Assembly (NCBI GenBank): GCA_000310025.1
Contig: FN649734.1
Span: 3,092,536 to 3,129,328 of the forward strand
DNA: 36,793 nt
Direction: 5' to 3'
Origin: Ectocarpus siliculosus
Taxonomy: Eukaryota > Sar > Phaeophyceae > Ectocarpales > Ectocarpaceae
Shown: positions 22,701 through 34,700 of the stretch, piece after piece
How the letters are laid out: each line of letters opens with the position of its first letter
Position numbering within the stretch: position 1 is the first letter of the stretch
The notes under the pieces: model-generated
What the model was told of the DNA's origin: nothing
The model's input: the letters and a program-made list of their open reading frames with translations, nothing else
The model's database searches: none
Program-made: the position numbers and the translations under genes

Positions 22701-25700
22701 CCACAACGTCAGGTACAGCTCCGCGCGGCGGGTCCAAGTGAGGCCCCGGAGAGGCATCATGCACGCATGGACGCTTTTGATGACAACACAGCGTACATCG
22801 GCAGCGGCAATGCTTCAAGCAAGGAGAATATGTCGATTCACAACCAAGCCCTATCGTACTTCCGCGCAGGCCCTCTCACTAACACCAAGTTGTTGCGCCA
22901 CTTGCGTGGCCACGTCTATCTTCGTGTACCTTGATTGTTCCATCGTCGTTAAAGACCACGTCCCCTAGGAACCTCGCGTTAGCCCCGTCCTCGGTGAACG
23001 CGGACAGGGCGGTGTAGAAGGTGGCCCGATCCTCGTACACTACGTAGCCCCCAGACGTACCCACGTTAGCGCTGTCGGCAACAACGTGCGTTGGCGGCGT
23101 GAGGTTACAAAAGCGGCAGCGGTGGAGACGGCAGATGGCGATGTCGAGGGCAACGTAATATCGTCAACGCTGACATCGTGTGTTTGACGAGGGATTTACA
23201 GACTGCGGTGGGGGCACAGCGGGGGCGATGGGGAGGGGGGGGGGGGGAGCAGGCGGCCGAGTAGGGTCGGGGTAAAGAAGTTGCTCATTCTTTTTTGTCC
23301 GAGAAGGAGTTTCAGGACGCGATTCGTGGGGCTGGTGGAGATGATGTTTCTGGGGACTAGCCGCCTATTGACGTTGAAGAAGGTATAGGAAACTACTCTC
23401 GAAGGTGATCCGAGTGTACATTTGGAATCGTCCGGCGTCTGTAGTTCTGTCTCTCATACTACAGGCGTCCTGCAGGCACTCCTCTACGAAGTCGGGGACG
23501 TATTTGTGGTATTGCTGTTGACGTTGGTCATTCTGTTGTTTCTCCTCATTGGCCACTCGGTATGCGCGGTCGATCTTGTGGTGATTGCGATGTCGGCGGT
23601 GCTGTTAGTGCTGCTGCTGGTAACGTTGCGAGGACATCCAACGCCTCGCTAGCTTCGAAATTGTGGTGGCACGGGGTGTTGCACAGTCGTGAAACTACAG
23701 TGGCGGAAGCTCTAGAAGAAAACTGCATACCACAACGCCAACAGCGGTCCACGTAGGCGGTAGAAAAAACGAGCCATTTACACCACACGTGTACACCATT
23801 TTGCTAGCCGGTCAAACGTCGCTTGGCCAAAAACGAATTACACGCGCCAAGTTATTGCCTCTCTCTTCCGACGGACATTTTCTTGCCCACGTCTTCACAT
23901 TGCAGAGCCGGGGAGTGTCGAATGATCGAAACACACCTGTAGGTATCGCTGGATTCTGCCCACTCTATGAAGGAGGTCAGCCACGAGTCAACCGGCCCTT
24001 CCACGAACTCGTTCTCAAGCAAAAGATCATCGGTCGACTGCATCTCCGCCTTCAAGAAAAACGAATTGAACCGAGAGGAAAACGCCCAACTTTGTTCGTC
24101 GACCTCGCTTCCTTTCCTTCTCTTGATCACCCTCTTCCCCCCTCGACAACAGAAATGTTGTCCTTCCTTGGATGTTGTTGTTTGTCGCTTGGGGAATCTC
24201 GCCCCCCCCCCCCCCCCCCCCCATCCTCTCTCTCACGCTCTCTCTCCTCTGCCACACACACATACTTCGAGTTCGGCCCCCTGAATGTAATCTCTGACAC
24301 GACGTGCTTTCATTGGTCAACCGATTAGCGCGTTCGACGCTACTATGCGGACGCCCAGTCTACGCAGGTGAAACGGCGAGCAGCCCAAAAGTAGTGGTAG
24401 AAGCATTAGCGAAGAGAGTGGTGAGGCAAACAAGGACGATGGAAGCAACAACAATATGCAACGGGGGCCGAAACGAGCACGAGTAGAACGTAGAAGTCTC
24501 GGTCGACCGTGCACATCTAACCATTTCTGTCCTGAACCCGGAGAACAACAGCCTAGCCTCTCCCATGACGCCCCCTCATCGGGTTCCTAGGTCATGTCCT
24601 TCAGATTCACTTTTCTGTTTTCAGCCGCACTGAGACTGATGTGTTTTCATTGGCAAGGCGGTTTTCGCGGTCGATCCCAATAACAAGGACACACCCACGC
24701 ACCTGAACAGCCACATCTGGGTAGTCGACCTCTCGCGTGTAGACTCTCATCGGCACATACCACTCCAATATGTCCATATTGTAACTCCTCGCCATGGCCG
24801 TGTCTGTCGTTTCAGGCGAGCGGGGCAGCAATGAATGATCCACAAACAGACGGCGAGATATGCAATGCTTACGTCCATGGTGTGGCGTGCTGTTTGCGCG
24901 CAAACTAGGAAAGGGTTCCCAATCGGTGTCGCGCTACAGGGGAGGGGACAGCGGTTCAGAACGCGTCATGGACGCGTTGACCGCGCGCGCGCAAGTGTCG
25001 CACGGTGTGCCATCGTGATAGGTTTGTTTTTCTGCCAAGACGTGCGGTTGGTTGGGTGGTTGTTGCCCGACATGCCACCCCCCTCCTTCACATCTGTCTC
25101 CCGAATCATTTCCAAACTAGCTCTACGAGGGAGGCTCATGCCTAACCCTGAATTTCGGCCGAGCCTTGTCTCTGTGTCTTGGAGAACACGTCTGTCACGC
25201 TCGCCACTTCGTCTCAGTACTGTTGCCGGAGTTTTTCAGTACTGTGATGAGCCCAGCCTACCAATCGTGCAAACGACGTCCTACACCGAGAACAAGGCAC
25301 GTCCAACACCATCGAGTTGTTAGGAAATAAACTGTCAACGAAACGAAATCAGGACTCACAATCTCGCGCGTAGTGGTCGTCCGGAGCAAGATCGAGCACA
25401 TCGAAGCCCTGCGTCGCCTGTTGATGATTCGGAAAAAGCACCATTAGAGAAGACAATATGGTGCAGATATGACCAATCGAAAGGGTCACGTTCATCTCCC
25501 CAAGACCTGTCGAGGATGCATCCCTCGTGCCACGCAGGTCCAAACGAACTACTCCAGCAAGATTCATGTCAGCAGATTTCTTCCACGCAAACGGCACCTT
25601 TGGTTATGTTTTGGTAATGAATTTCACCAACGGCTGGAGAATTCATTTCAACGCCAGAAGTCAAACTCTACGCTTCTTGGCATACATGTACCTGCAAGTG

Positions 25701-28700
25701 CGGTTCTCCGACCACTTATTTTTCCTTTTCATCAGTCGTTTTCATCTGAAATAATCGTAGCTACGTAGGCTGCAGTTAATCTAGTTGGTCGGCCGGTTGT
25801 AGTATTCGAGATACACGCACTCACGCACGAAGTACGGACGACGCACCTGCGTGACGCCATAGATGCCGGAAGTAAGCAGCCAAGCCGAGCAAAGAAGCAC
25901 CACGGCCTTGCCCGTGCTCGATAGTATACAAGGGGAGAACGTTTCCTTCACAAACCTGAAGGCATGCAAAGGCATACCACCGGCAATTTGTAGTGTAGCC
26001 CCGTTTTGCAGATACCATCTTAAATATGCCATTGATCACCCGGTGTTAAGCTCTGTGAACTTACAGACAAGGGATGAAAAATCGAACAGTTCCGGGTCTG
26101 GGGCACGGGCTTGTCCGCCCAAAAACAAGAATATGTCGGACAGTTTTCTTTTGTTGTATTTACACGGAGAGGATGCTGTCGGGGGAGCGCAGCACCCTCG
26201 AGCCGCCTTGGATATCCGTCAAGAGGCCAACGATTCGCGTAAAAACAGTGGAGGTGACTTTAACTCAAGGCCCCATCTCCACATTAGGACCGGCGAAGAT
26301 GTTGAACTCTCGCGGGTACAGGCCAACATCTAAGTCCTCGACAAAAGCGGAAGTCTTCCAAACGGAGGGGGGGGTGACCTTATGAAAGGACCCATCTCCC
26401 CGACTCCTGCCGAGGTCGACACCGACGACTCCGTACTTTCACATCAGCCTTGATTCCCTATAGTGGCAGCAGAGCTGCGTGCTGGAGGCCGCGCAAGTGT
26501 GTGCTTTTCGTGCGGGTTGGTGAAGACTACATTGAAAATTGCATCGCCGTCGTGCCCTTGCGCTGCTCTGTTTGAACGGCAAAGGCAAGCAACAAAGACG
26601 GCGCTGTCAAGGTACGTTTTATACAGACACTTCACGGAAGGAAGGCAAAATTCTGCAGCGACGAACGCACACACACACACATATCGGCCCCTCACGGGGT
26701 CCCAGAGCATGCCCATTAGAAGCAGCTTATGTTTTCAACAGCACTGAGACGGATGCCTTTTTATTGGTCAGCCGGATATCGTGGTCCATGCCAATAGTAA
26801 ACAAAACAAATACACACACACCATGCGTGGCATGCAAGGCAGAACTGATGAAAAAAATATGATGAAGACGCACCTTCCGAATTTCGACAGCTCATACACC
26901 TCTGCCTTGAAGTCGTCCTTCCCTCGGGTCTGCAGGCCATCGGTGCCTCCGCCACCGCCGTCGGTTGTGATATCGCGGTGGGTCGAACGTGGATTGACTC
27001 CACGTTGAATACTCTCCTGTGCACCCAAGCAAGCGACAAAGGGTAATGACAAAAGAAAAAGGAGAGACAAACAGACGACGACGGCAACTAGGGGACGCCG
27101 CCGCAATCGTGACCATTGCGATGATGGTGAAACAGGTATCGGCTGCGAGGCGTCAAAAGTACTCGTTGATGAACGTTCTCATGAATGCCGACGTGCTTTT
27201 AATAGCAGCAGAAGGGGCTCCATCCGCCAATGCCCGCGGGCTACCACCGCGCTAGCCTGATGAATGTCTCCATATGTACTCCCCAAACCTGAAAATAATA
27301 TATAAAAATAAACACACCCATATCACAATATCATTCGCCTTGTTATTTGAATACGCTCCCCACGCACGATACGTATGCTTACCTTCTGCGACCGCTGTTG
27401 CTTCTCGGGGTGCTTTGGACTCGTGAAGCAGCAGCAACAGTCGATCTTGCCGGCCTTCTGGCGGTTGGCATCCATCGTAAGCAATGCCACGAAGGCGGTC
27501 ATCTGGAGTTCCGGGGCGGATTCGGGTTGGGGATAGTAGCGCCATAACAAAAAAAAAACGCCGTCGTGAATGCCATACGACACCCGCTGAACCGCCTTCG
27601 TTAGGAATACAGCATTCAACGCTTGAAACGTTAACCCCTTTAGCCCCACCCCAAACCATGTTGCACTAAGTCACCACAACATTTCGCCGCGGAGGGGAGA
27701 TATGCAGTCTCGTACATCACAAGAAACCCGGAGTGAACTGGTGGCCGGAGTAGATGTGACGCTTCAACATGAAGCGTGCGTGTGGTTATTCTGCGCAGAG
27801 GATGGGCAGTATGCGCGTTGGCCTTCTCCTCACCAAGACTCGTTGATTGTTCATGGACAAGGGAGTGTTTCTTGTACAGCTACGTGTTTCTTACGCAAAT
27901 ACCGGCTTTCTCTCTGCGCCTGTTATCCCGGGGGAGGGGGAAGGGGGAGGACACCAGTAGAGATCAACGCATGGCTTGTAGAGGTGAGAGGTGAGAGGTG
28001 AGAGGACGAATTTGAGTATAAAAGTTGGTGGTCGACGCTCCAGTCGGTGTTCATGCCGACTTAAGCGGCTAGGTTGGGAAGCCCAATCCCGGCGAGTGTG
28101 TATTTTCTTCGTGAAAGCTGGATAAGAAGCAACACTTGTTGGTGCGGAACGCTCGAGGGAACGACAGAGCACCTGGCAACGGACATCCCCCATGCATCCC
28201 CGGATCGGAGGCCTTCCGTTGGAGAGGCAAGGCTGTAGGGTGCGAAGTCAGACACTGCGAGCGACCGTCGACAAATGGGATGACCCAAAGAATACCTCAA
28301 ACACGCTACGGAGGACCGTAAACAAAGGTCTGGTTTAGCGTATCCGTCACCATCATCGCGTTTGCTCTTGCCTGCAGGAAGAAATCAAACAAGATTGCCG
28401 TGGCGGCGTAGAGGCAGAAGTACTGGACCGCGGGCAGGGAGGACTGGGCGCCCAGGAGAAAGGCGAAGAAGTTCGTCAGCGAAGTGTCTGCGGGGGGGGG
28501 GGGGTGAGACGATCGACAAGAGAGCACCAAACAGCAGGCGAAACGAACAAGCTTGATACCTACTGTATGGTGCCAAAAAGTGGGCGGACAGCGAGGGAAG
28601 ACGTGGTTCGAGTGACGTCGTGCGTGGGGTTCGAAAAACGTCATGAGAATATGACGACGTGCTACGACTTGGTGTTTCACGACGGTACCATGGACTAGGC

Positions 28701-31700
28701 GCATTCCGTCCAAAAGGCTGTTGGAACCGGATTTGGGAGTCAGGGGCGGTCGAGTCCTTGCTGCTGCTGCTGCTGCTGCTGTTGTTGTTGTTGTTGTTTT
28801 CGTTATTTTTTCTAAATTTCTTGTTTTTACGCCGTCGTTGTGGTGGTGGTTTTGTTATTGCTGTGGTTCTACAGGTAACGAGATGTTCTTTGATGCGGCG
28901 ACGAAATAGAGGGGTGCTGTCACCTACTACAGGATGAGCTTGGAAATATGGCAATGAGATCAAACACAAGCTACACTTGGCCGTCCAAGATCAATCATTG
29001 GTACCCAACTCACAGGTAACAGACAACCCGCAGCGCTTGACTCCGAGGGCAACCCTCTCCTCCACGGGGAGTGCGCGGTCCGTGTGGTCGTACGCCGCTA
29101 CGATGACAAACTGCGGAGGCCAAGGCACGGGCAAGGGCGGCAGAGGAGGTGCGAGGCGAGTGAAAGAGAGGGTGCCGGTGAGTTAAAGAGAGAGTGCCGG
29201 TGACCGTGTACAGAGGGGCGCCGAGAGAGGGGGAGACAGAGAGCAAGATGTGTGGAAAGAGAAGAGAGGGGGGAAGGGGGGCAGAAGGAACAACTACTGC
29301 GCTCAGGCGAAAGGGACGGGGTCGATCATGTTCCTGGGTATGATGCCGGCACGGGCTACTACAATAGCGTAAAATGTACTCGTAAGTCATGGCACACCCC
29401 CTGGATCGTTTTTGCTACGTTCATTTGTCCGAAACCGTCCGATTCGGCATTGGCCAGCTGGTGGGAGTGTGGTGCGATCGAGCGGATGTACGACCGTCTA
29501 GGGGAGTCTATCACGGCTCGCACGATTGCTTTAGTTAGCGAGAACGTAGATGTTTAAGCCGCTCTTGTAGCGAGGGTCCCACCCAAGCGGTGCATGGAGG
29601 GGAAGGGCGAGGTGATACGGTGGTCAGGTACACGTGCGTGAACCTCAACAGCGGTGGAACGAAAAACACGAGCGGCGACATCGATGGGACCGAAAAACGC
29701 GGCGGCACGTAGACCAAACCAAAATTCCAAACGGATAAGTAGGGCTAGTCTTCTGCGCCTGGGAAGCGACGACATCACCATAAGTCTCCCTTCAGACTCT
29801 TCGCATGGCCTGCCTGGTTCAACACTGACCATGTCATCCACGCCGATGCCGATGAGGATGAAGGGGAGGATCTGCGAAAGTGACGTGAAGGGAACGCCTA
29901 CCAGGGGCGAAGTGTTGCAGCGATTCGTGGGACGCCCGGGTGGACGAACGAACACATCAACGCACGAAGAAGAGAGACAAAGAGAGACGCAAGGGCGTGT
30001 GGGAGCGAAAAGTATCATAGACGCGAGATACACACAAAGCAAAATGTCTTACGCCAGAGGGAAGAAGCAGGGTGAACCAGATACACATGGATTCAGTCAA
30101 TGACACGCACAAAGAGCAGCTGTGGGGCGTATCAATCCTGTCGACAGAAGACGAGGATGAGATTTTGCAAACCGATGTCATGGACATTGATAGAAGCTTC
30201 GTTCTTGAGAGACCAACGGCTATCTGAACCTCATGCTTTTTGGTGGCGAACGAAGCAACGGCAAAATTTCGAGTAGGTCTGATGGTCAGAGCTCGCTTAC
30301 CGAATCCGCTGTTGAGACCGTACGCCGCCAGGCCTGCGGCAACGACGAGCATGATGCCTCCTACCCCCAGCCAGCTCCGGCGTTCGACAGGCCCGGCGCA
30401 GCACCGGCCCAGCGACACCGTCACAAAGAGGACCATGATTACGTCTACGGCACAACAGCGCGCGCAAGATTGGGGTTAAGAGAGGAAGGCTTGGCTGGGC
30501 GCGGTCACAGCCGCATCGGTAATGATGATGACACCCGATGCACATTTTTCGAGACTGCAGTAACAGTTGAAACTAAGGGGGAAACAATTTACGCGTGAAA
30601 GGGGATTCACTAGTCTTTCGCGCGGTTTTTCGTGTGATGTAAACATGTTGGATAAAGTATACCATCGGGGAAGTTGGGTTAGGGCTAGGGTTAGGGATAG
30701 AGTTTGCGCCCCCCCCCCCTGTTCAAATTCCTCACAAACCTGTCAATCGCGCGAAGGCGGTCCAGGTGAATAGTGCTTGGTGTTGGTGGCGGTATCGCTA
30801 GCACGACAGAATCCAGTGCACGCATAACTACGGAAAACACAACAATCGAATCACAGATGAGGACGAGTTTGAAGGATAAATGATTCTTGCAACGTGTACT
30901 GTGAGTGAAAGCAAGACGCAAAAGTACATGTCCCATAATTTTCTCGAAACCTTCCCCGAATGATCACACTTTGGCTCAACGACTCTCTCACAGGTAGCGA
31001 AATAGAGGAAGATCTCGCCGGAAACGGACTCCTCCAGGGCATCGTCGAAAGACCGGCTCGTGAGGTAGAACACTTCGAAGACGTCGGCGAAGTCGTCCGT
31101 GGACGCTTCCAGCTTGTCCTGCGTACAGACCACAGAAAAGCAGCAGTACGTCGAAAGGGGACAACAACGGAGGGCTGCAGTAATGTGTGCGTACACATCG
31201 AATTTGCACAACTCCCAACGATAACAACAACTGCTCCCGGCGACAGGTGAGTTGCAGGGTTAGGAAGCATGCGACAGACGGGGGGAAAATAACTCGAATA
31301 CTGTCCTCCATGTCTCGGCCCACGTTGGATACCAACAAACTTCGTCCGCTGTAGACCGGAGAGGCGGCTGAGGGTGGCGCTGATATGTGGGGATAGGGTG
31401 ACAGCCGCATTGCATGAAATGATGGGTAACGGAACGTGTTCGGCGTTTTTAGCGTCGATGCCGCCCCGTCATATTCTTCGGTTCCAGCTCGTACCTGAAA
31501 CGCCTCATTCCAGTCGAAAACCTCCTTGTTGATGTCCGCGTCGTCATCAGGGTCGGACGACAGCGCGTACCCCTGCACGGAAGCCGTCAGACACAACGCA
31601 TCGTCACCGTTACCGGTATTGTTGTCGTCACCGTCATCATAATTGTCATCAGTTTTGGAGACAAACGGATGAGGACGGGAAAATGGGTGGAGAGGGAAGA

Positions 31701-34700
31701 GGTGGAAGAAGCACCAAATCCCGAATGCGCCGAGATCAGAGCTAACCTATCAAGAGTATATGCCAGCAACAATCGTGCACATGCCCAGCAATCCTCAGCA
31801 CCAGCAGAAGCAGCAGTAGAAGCATCAGCAGAATACATACAGTGTTCGTCCTCGTTCGAAAGCTTCAACCACGCTCAGGTCGAACAAGGCTTGCTTGTAG
31901 GCGGACATGTTCTCCGTGGTAGTCCGGCCCCATTCCGCGGACAGACCCATCGCGGTTTACAACAGTACGACGCGTCGAAGACCACCGGCGGCGTACATGC
32001 CCTGGCCCCTTTATTAGTCGCGCACGACCACGCGGAAGACAGGCCGCCAGTCAGCATCCCCCCCCTTCACCTCCGCTCACCGCAGACCATACGCGTGACC
32101 CAGATCCCGAGATCAACTGACAAGAGTTGAAGATCTTCCACGAGCTTCTTCCCCCCTTCTTCTCACCTGGATGATCGCCTTCACCCCCGAGATGTTCCCG
32201 TCGTCGTCGTAGACGATGCCGTTGCCGAACAATGTCTGCTGGTTAACCGGAAACCCGTCCGGGAACGCCTCCACGTTCACGGCTTCAAGGACGTCCGCGT
32301 CGCTGGTGACGGACGCCTTAGCACGTCAGGGATAGGGTGAGAGCAGGTTGGAGGGTGGGGCACTAATGTGTTACGTATGCCTTGCCTGATAGACCACTGA
32401 CCACGCGTCCTCGAGAGGAGGGAGCGTTGCTCGGTGCGCCAAACACTACCCTACGCCAACACTACATTTTCTTCTATGTAGTATCCGGTCATTTCGCAAT
32501 GTATATGGTGTAGTTCATGTAGTTCTGTCAGGCGCCTTCCTGCTTAGTCTATTGCTAGAACTGCCACAATAGACCCCCCTTTTCGGAAACACAATAGGAG
32601 GTGGAATAGTAAGCCTGTGCCATTGAAGAGAAACATCGCAAGCAGCAACACGGACGGGGGGGCCAAAAATACGGGGTTGCCCAACACTCCACATGCTACC
32701 GCCGCCATACCTCGTAGGCGGCGAAACCGTCCCAGAACCGAGTAACCCCCCGAAACGGCGCTGCGCACGTCACCCCGTCCAGCTCTTTGGCGCACACGTC
32801 AGCGTAAGTGTGCCCGCCCCACTGAGAAATACACAAGGCGGCGCAGAGAAAACCCAAAGACCGATGCTTTGGTAGTACAGTAGTTTGGTGTTGTCGACAT
32901 TCTGTATGGGAGATGTAGAAGAGGTGGTATGGGAGATGCCTGGGGGGATGAAGGCGTGGACTTCGCGAAGAAACCTAGCGTTGCCGAAAATGCTATTGTT
33001 AGGCTGTAGAAACATCAACAACAACAACAACAGCAACAGCAACAACAGCAACAGCAACAACGACAACGCCGTATTCTGAACGGTGTCTCCACCTCCACGG
33101 CCTTGACGATCGCGTCCAGCTCCCATATCGCGTCAAAATATTCCTTGGTCAGCAAACTTCCGGTTTCGGTCGGGCTCTCCACAAAAAACGCCGCAAACTC
33201 GGTCTCTGACAATCGCAACCATTGTGTTCAGGGATAGGATAGCAGGGGGGCAAGAGTAGGCCCAGGTGACAAAGATGGGCAAGGGTGTCTGAGCGCGCTA
33301 GTATGATTCAAATCGATTGTACGGGAAAGGTGCTATGAGGGGGTGGTGTGGGGTACACGGTGCGGGTGCGGGTGTGCGTGCTCGCGAGGAGAACATGCAC
33401 GAAAGGCTGCAAAGGTACCTGACCCAGGCTTGCGCGCCAAGCAACTTGCGGAAAGGTGAAAACTGGCGCCCAATTTACCGTAGACAAGAGGCGAAAACAA
33501 CGCCACGCCGGAACCTCACGTCCAGTATCGACAGGCCGTACAAGAAGTGTTTGCTGGCCAACGTACTGCTGTACCTTGTCGCCGACAAGAGAGAGCATGA
33601 AATACGGGTATTTGACAAGGCACTTCCATTGGTAGTCCTGTAGCACTACTGTAAGACAAGAATCAAAACCTTTCACAACACTTCAGGGGCCAGTGTAGGA
33701 TTGAGTCAAGCCAAACAACGCATCCACGGATATTGTGAACAGTTGGCACTTTTCTGCGTGGATCTCAAGGCGAAAATGCAATGGCGAGACAGGTTGGCCG
33801 GCCTGCACGGGTTAGAAGAACTCACCGGCTGCGAAGGACTCGAGGATGATGCTTTGGTGTTGCTTGGCCAAGGAGTTTGCGGGCACCCAGAGGTCTTCTC
33901 CTATTGTTGTTATTGTTGTTGTTGGTGGTGTTGTTGTGATTTTGTTGGTGATTTGTGGTGGTTTTTATTTTGCCGTCGTCATGGACACGTACGAAGACCG
34001 TGGGAGGCGGGCGCGAAGGTGGGGAGAGGCAGACAATCGATCGCAGGGGTGGAGGTTGAGAGGTGGGCGGGGTTGGGTGGGGTGTTGTTGGCCTTGTTCA
34101 TCCCTTTTTTCCTTTCATTGCTCTTCGGCTTGTTGGAAGGCAACAAGCTAACGGTCAGGCGGCATCAAGTCGGCGGGTGAAAATAAATACCGGCATCGTT
34201 GTTGAAACAAGTGCATTGACTATGCAAAGGATAAGGACCGTACAAGAGTACCCACGTATGTGCGCTTGCTCGCCGCCACGGACTTTTTTGTTGCTCATCC
34301 GGCGGCAACACGCACAGGCATCACACATTCCTTGTGAGGAGACTCAACCCATCCGAAGCTGAGGTGTTGACACGTACACCGTCGGGGCCCTTCGTTGGTT
34401 GTGGTTGATGATGTTGTTGTTGTTTGGCGTCGTTCTTGTCGTTGGTCTTGTGTTTGTTGTGTTGTGTATTTTGTTTCTAAGGATGCAAGCAATTCCTGAT
34501 ACCACACTACTGTAGGCTGCACAGATGGATACACACGTGCGCGTGCTCCCCTTTGTCGACCTCACTTATCATGAGCCTATGCAGGATGATGGTGGGTGCT
34601 CCCTACCGCACGAAAGTAGTGCATACGTACGTCCTTGTGATCGAGTACGTTTCCCCGCTCACCATCAGCCTCTATTCTAAAATTGGTAAACCCGGAGCAG

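Larger units (their letters stand above)
28372..31118 (-). other. Sterol-sensing domain exons of the RND permease
   Basis: Five exons (31118-30992, 30444-30301, 29897-29830, 29110-29014, 28487-28372) encode residues about 292-475. They include GEIFLYFAT joined to YVIMVLFVTVSLGR, WLGVGGIMLVVAAGLAAYGL, LPFILIGIGVDDM joined to FVIVAAYDHTDRALPVEERV, and SVTYTSLTNFFAFLLGAQ ending in LYAATAILFDFFLQ. The GxGVDD element in TM4 and TSLTxFFAF in TM5 are hallmarks of Patched, NPC1 and Dispatched. Confidence 0.9.

Noticed and set aside
23365-23616. Minus-strand ORF with HKYVPDFVEECLQD between RND exons 18 and 19
   Set aside because: No acceptor gives the 1-nt prefix needed after exon 18. Skipping it joins exon 18 to exon 19 in perfect phase with a family-like sequence (SSDTY|S|ANVGTS).
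30691-30936. Minus-strand ORF with VVFSVVMRALDSVVLAIPPP considered as an RND exon
   Set aside because: Exons 31118-30992 and 30444-30301 join directly in phase to give LYFATYVIMVLFVTV, the expected TM2; including this ORF disrupts it.
31875-31960. Minus-strand fragment MSAYKQALFDLSVVEAFER as an extra RND exon
   Set aside because: In-frame stop upstream and no strong acceptor. Exons 6 and 7 already join in phase as VKAIIQ|GYALSS, matching the family.
31669-32130. Plus-strand ORF of 153 codons
   Set aside because: It lies in an RND intron and has no domain, no splice context and no supporting neighbours.
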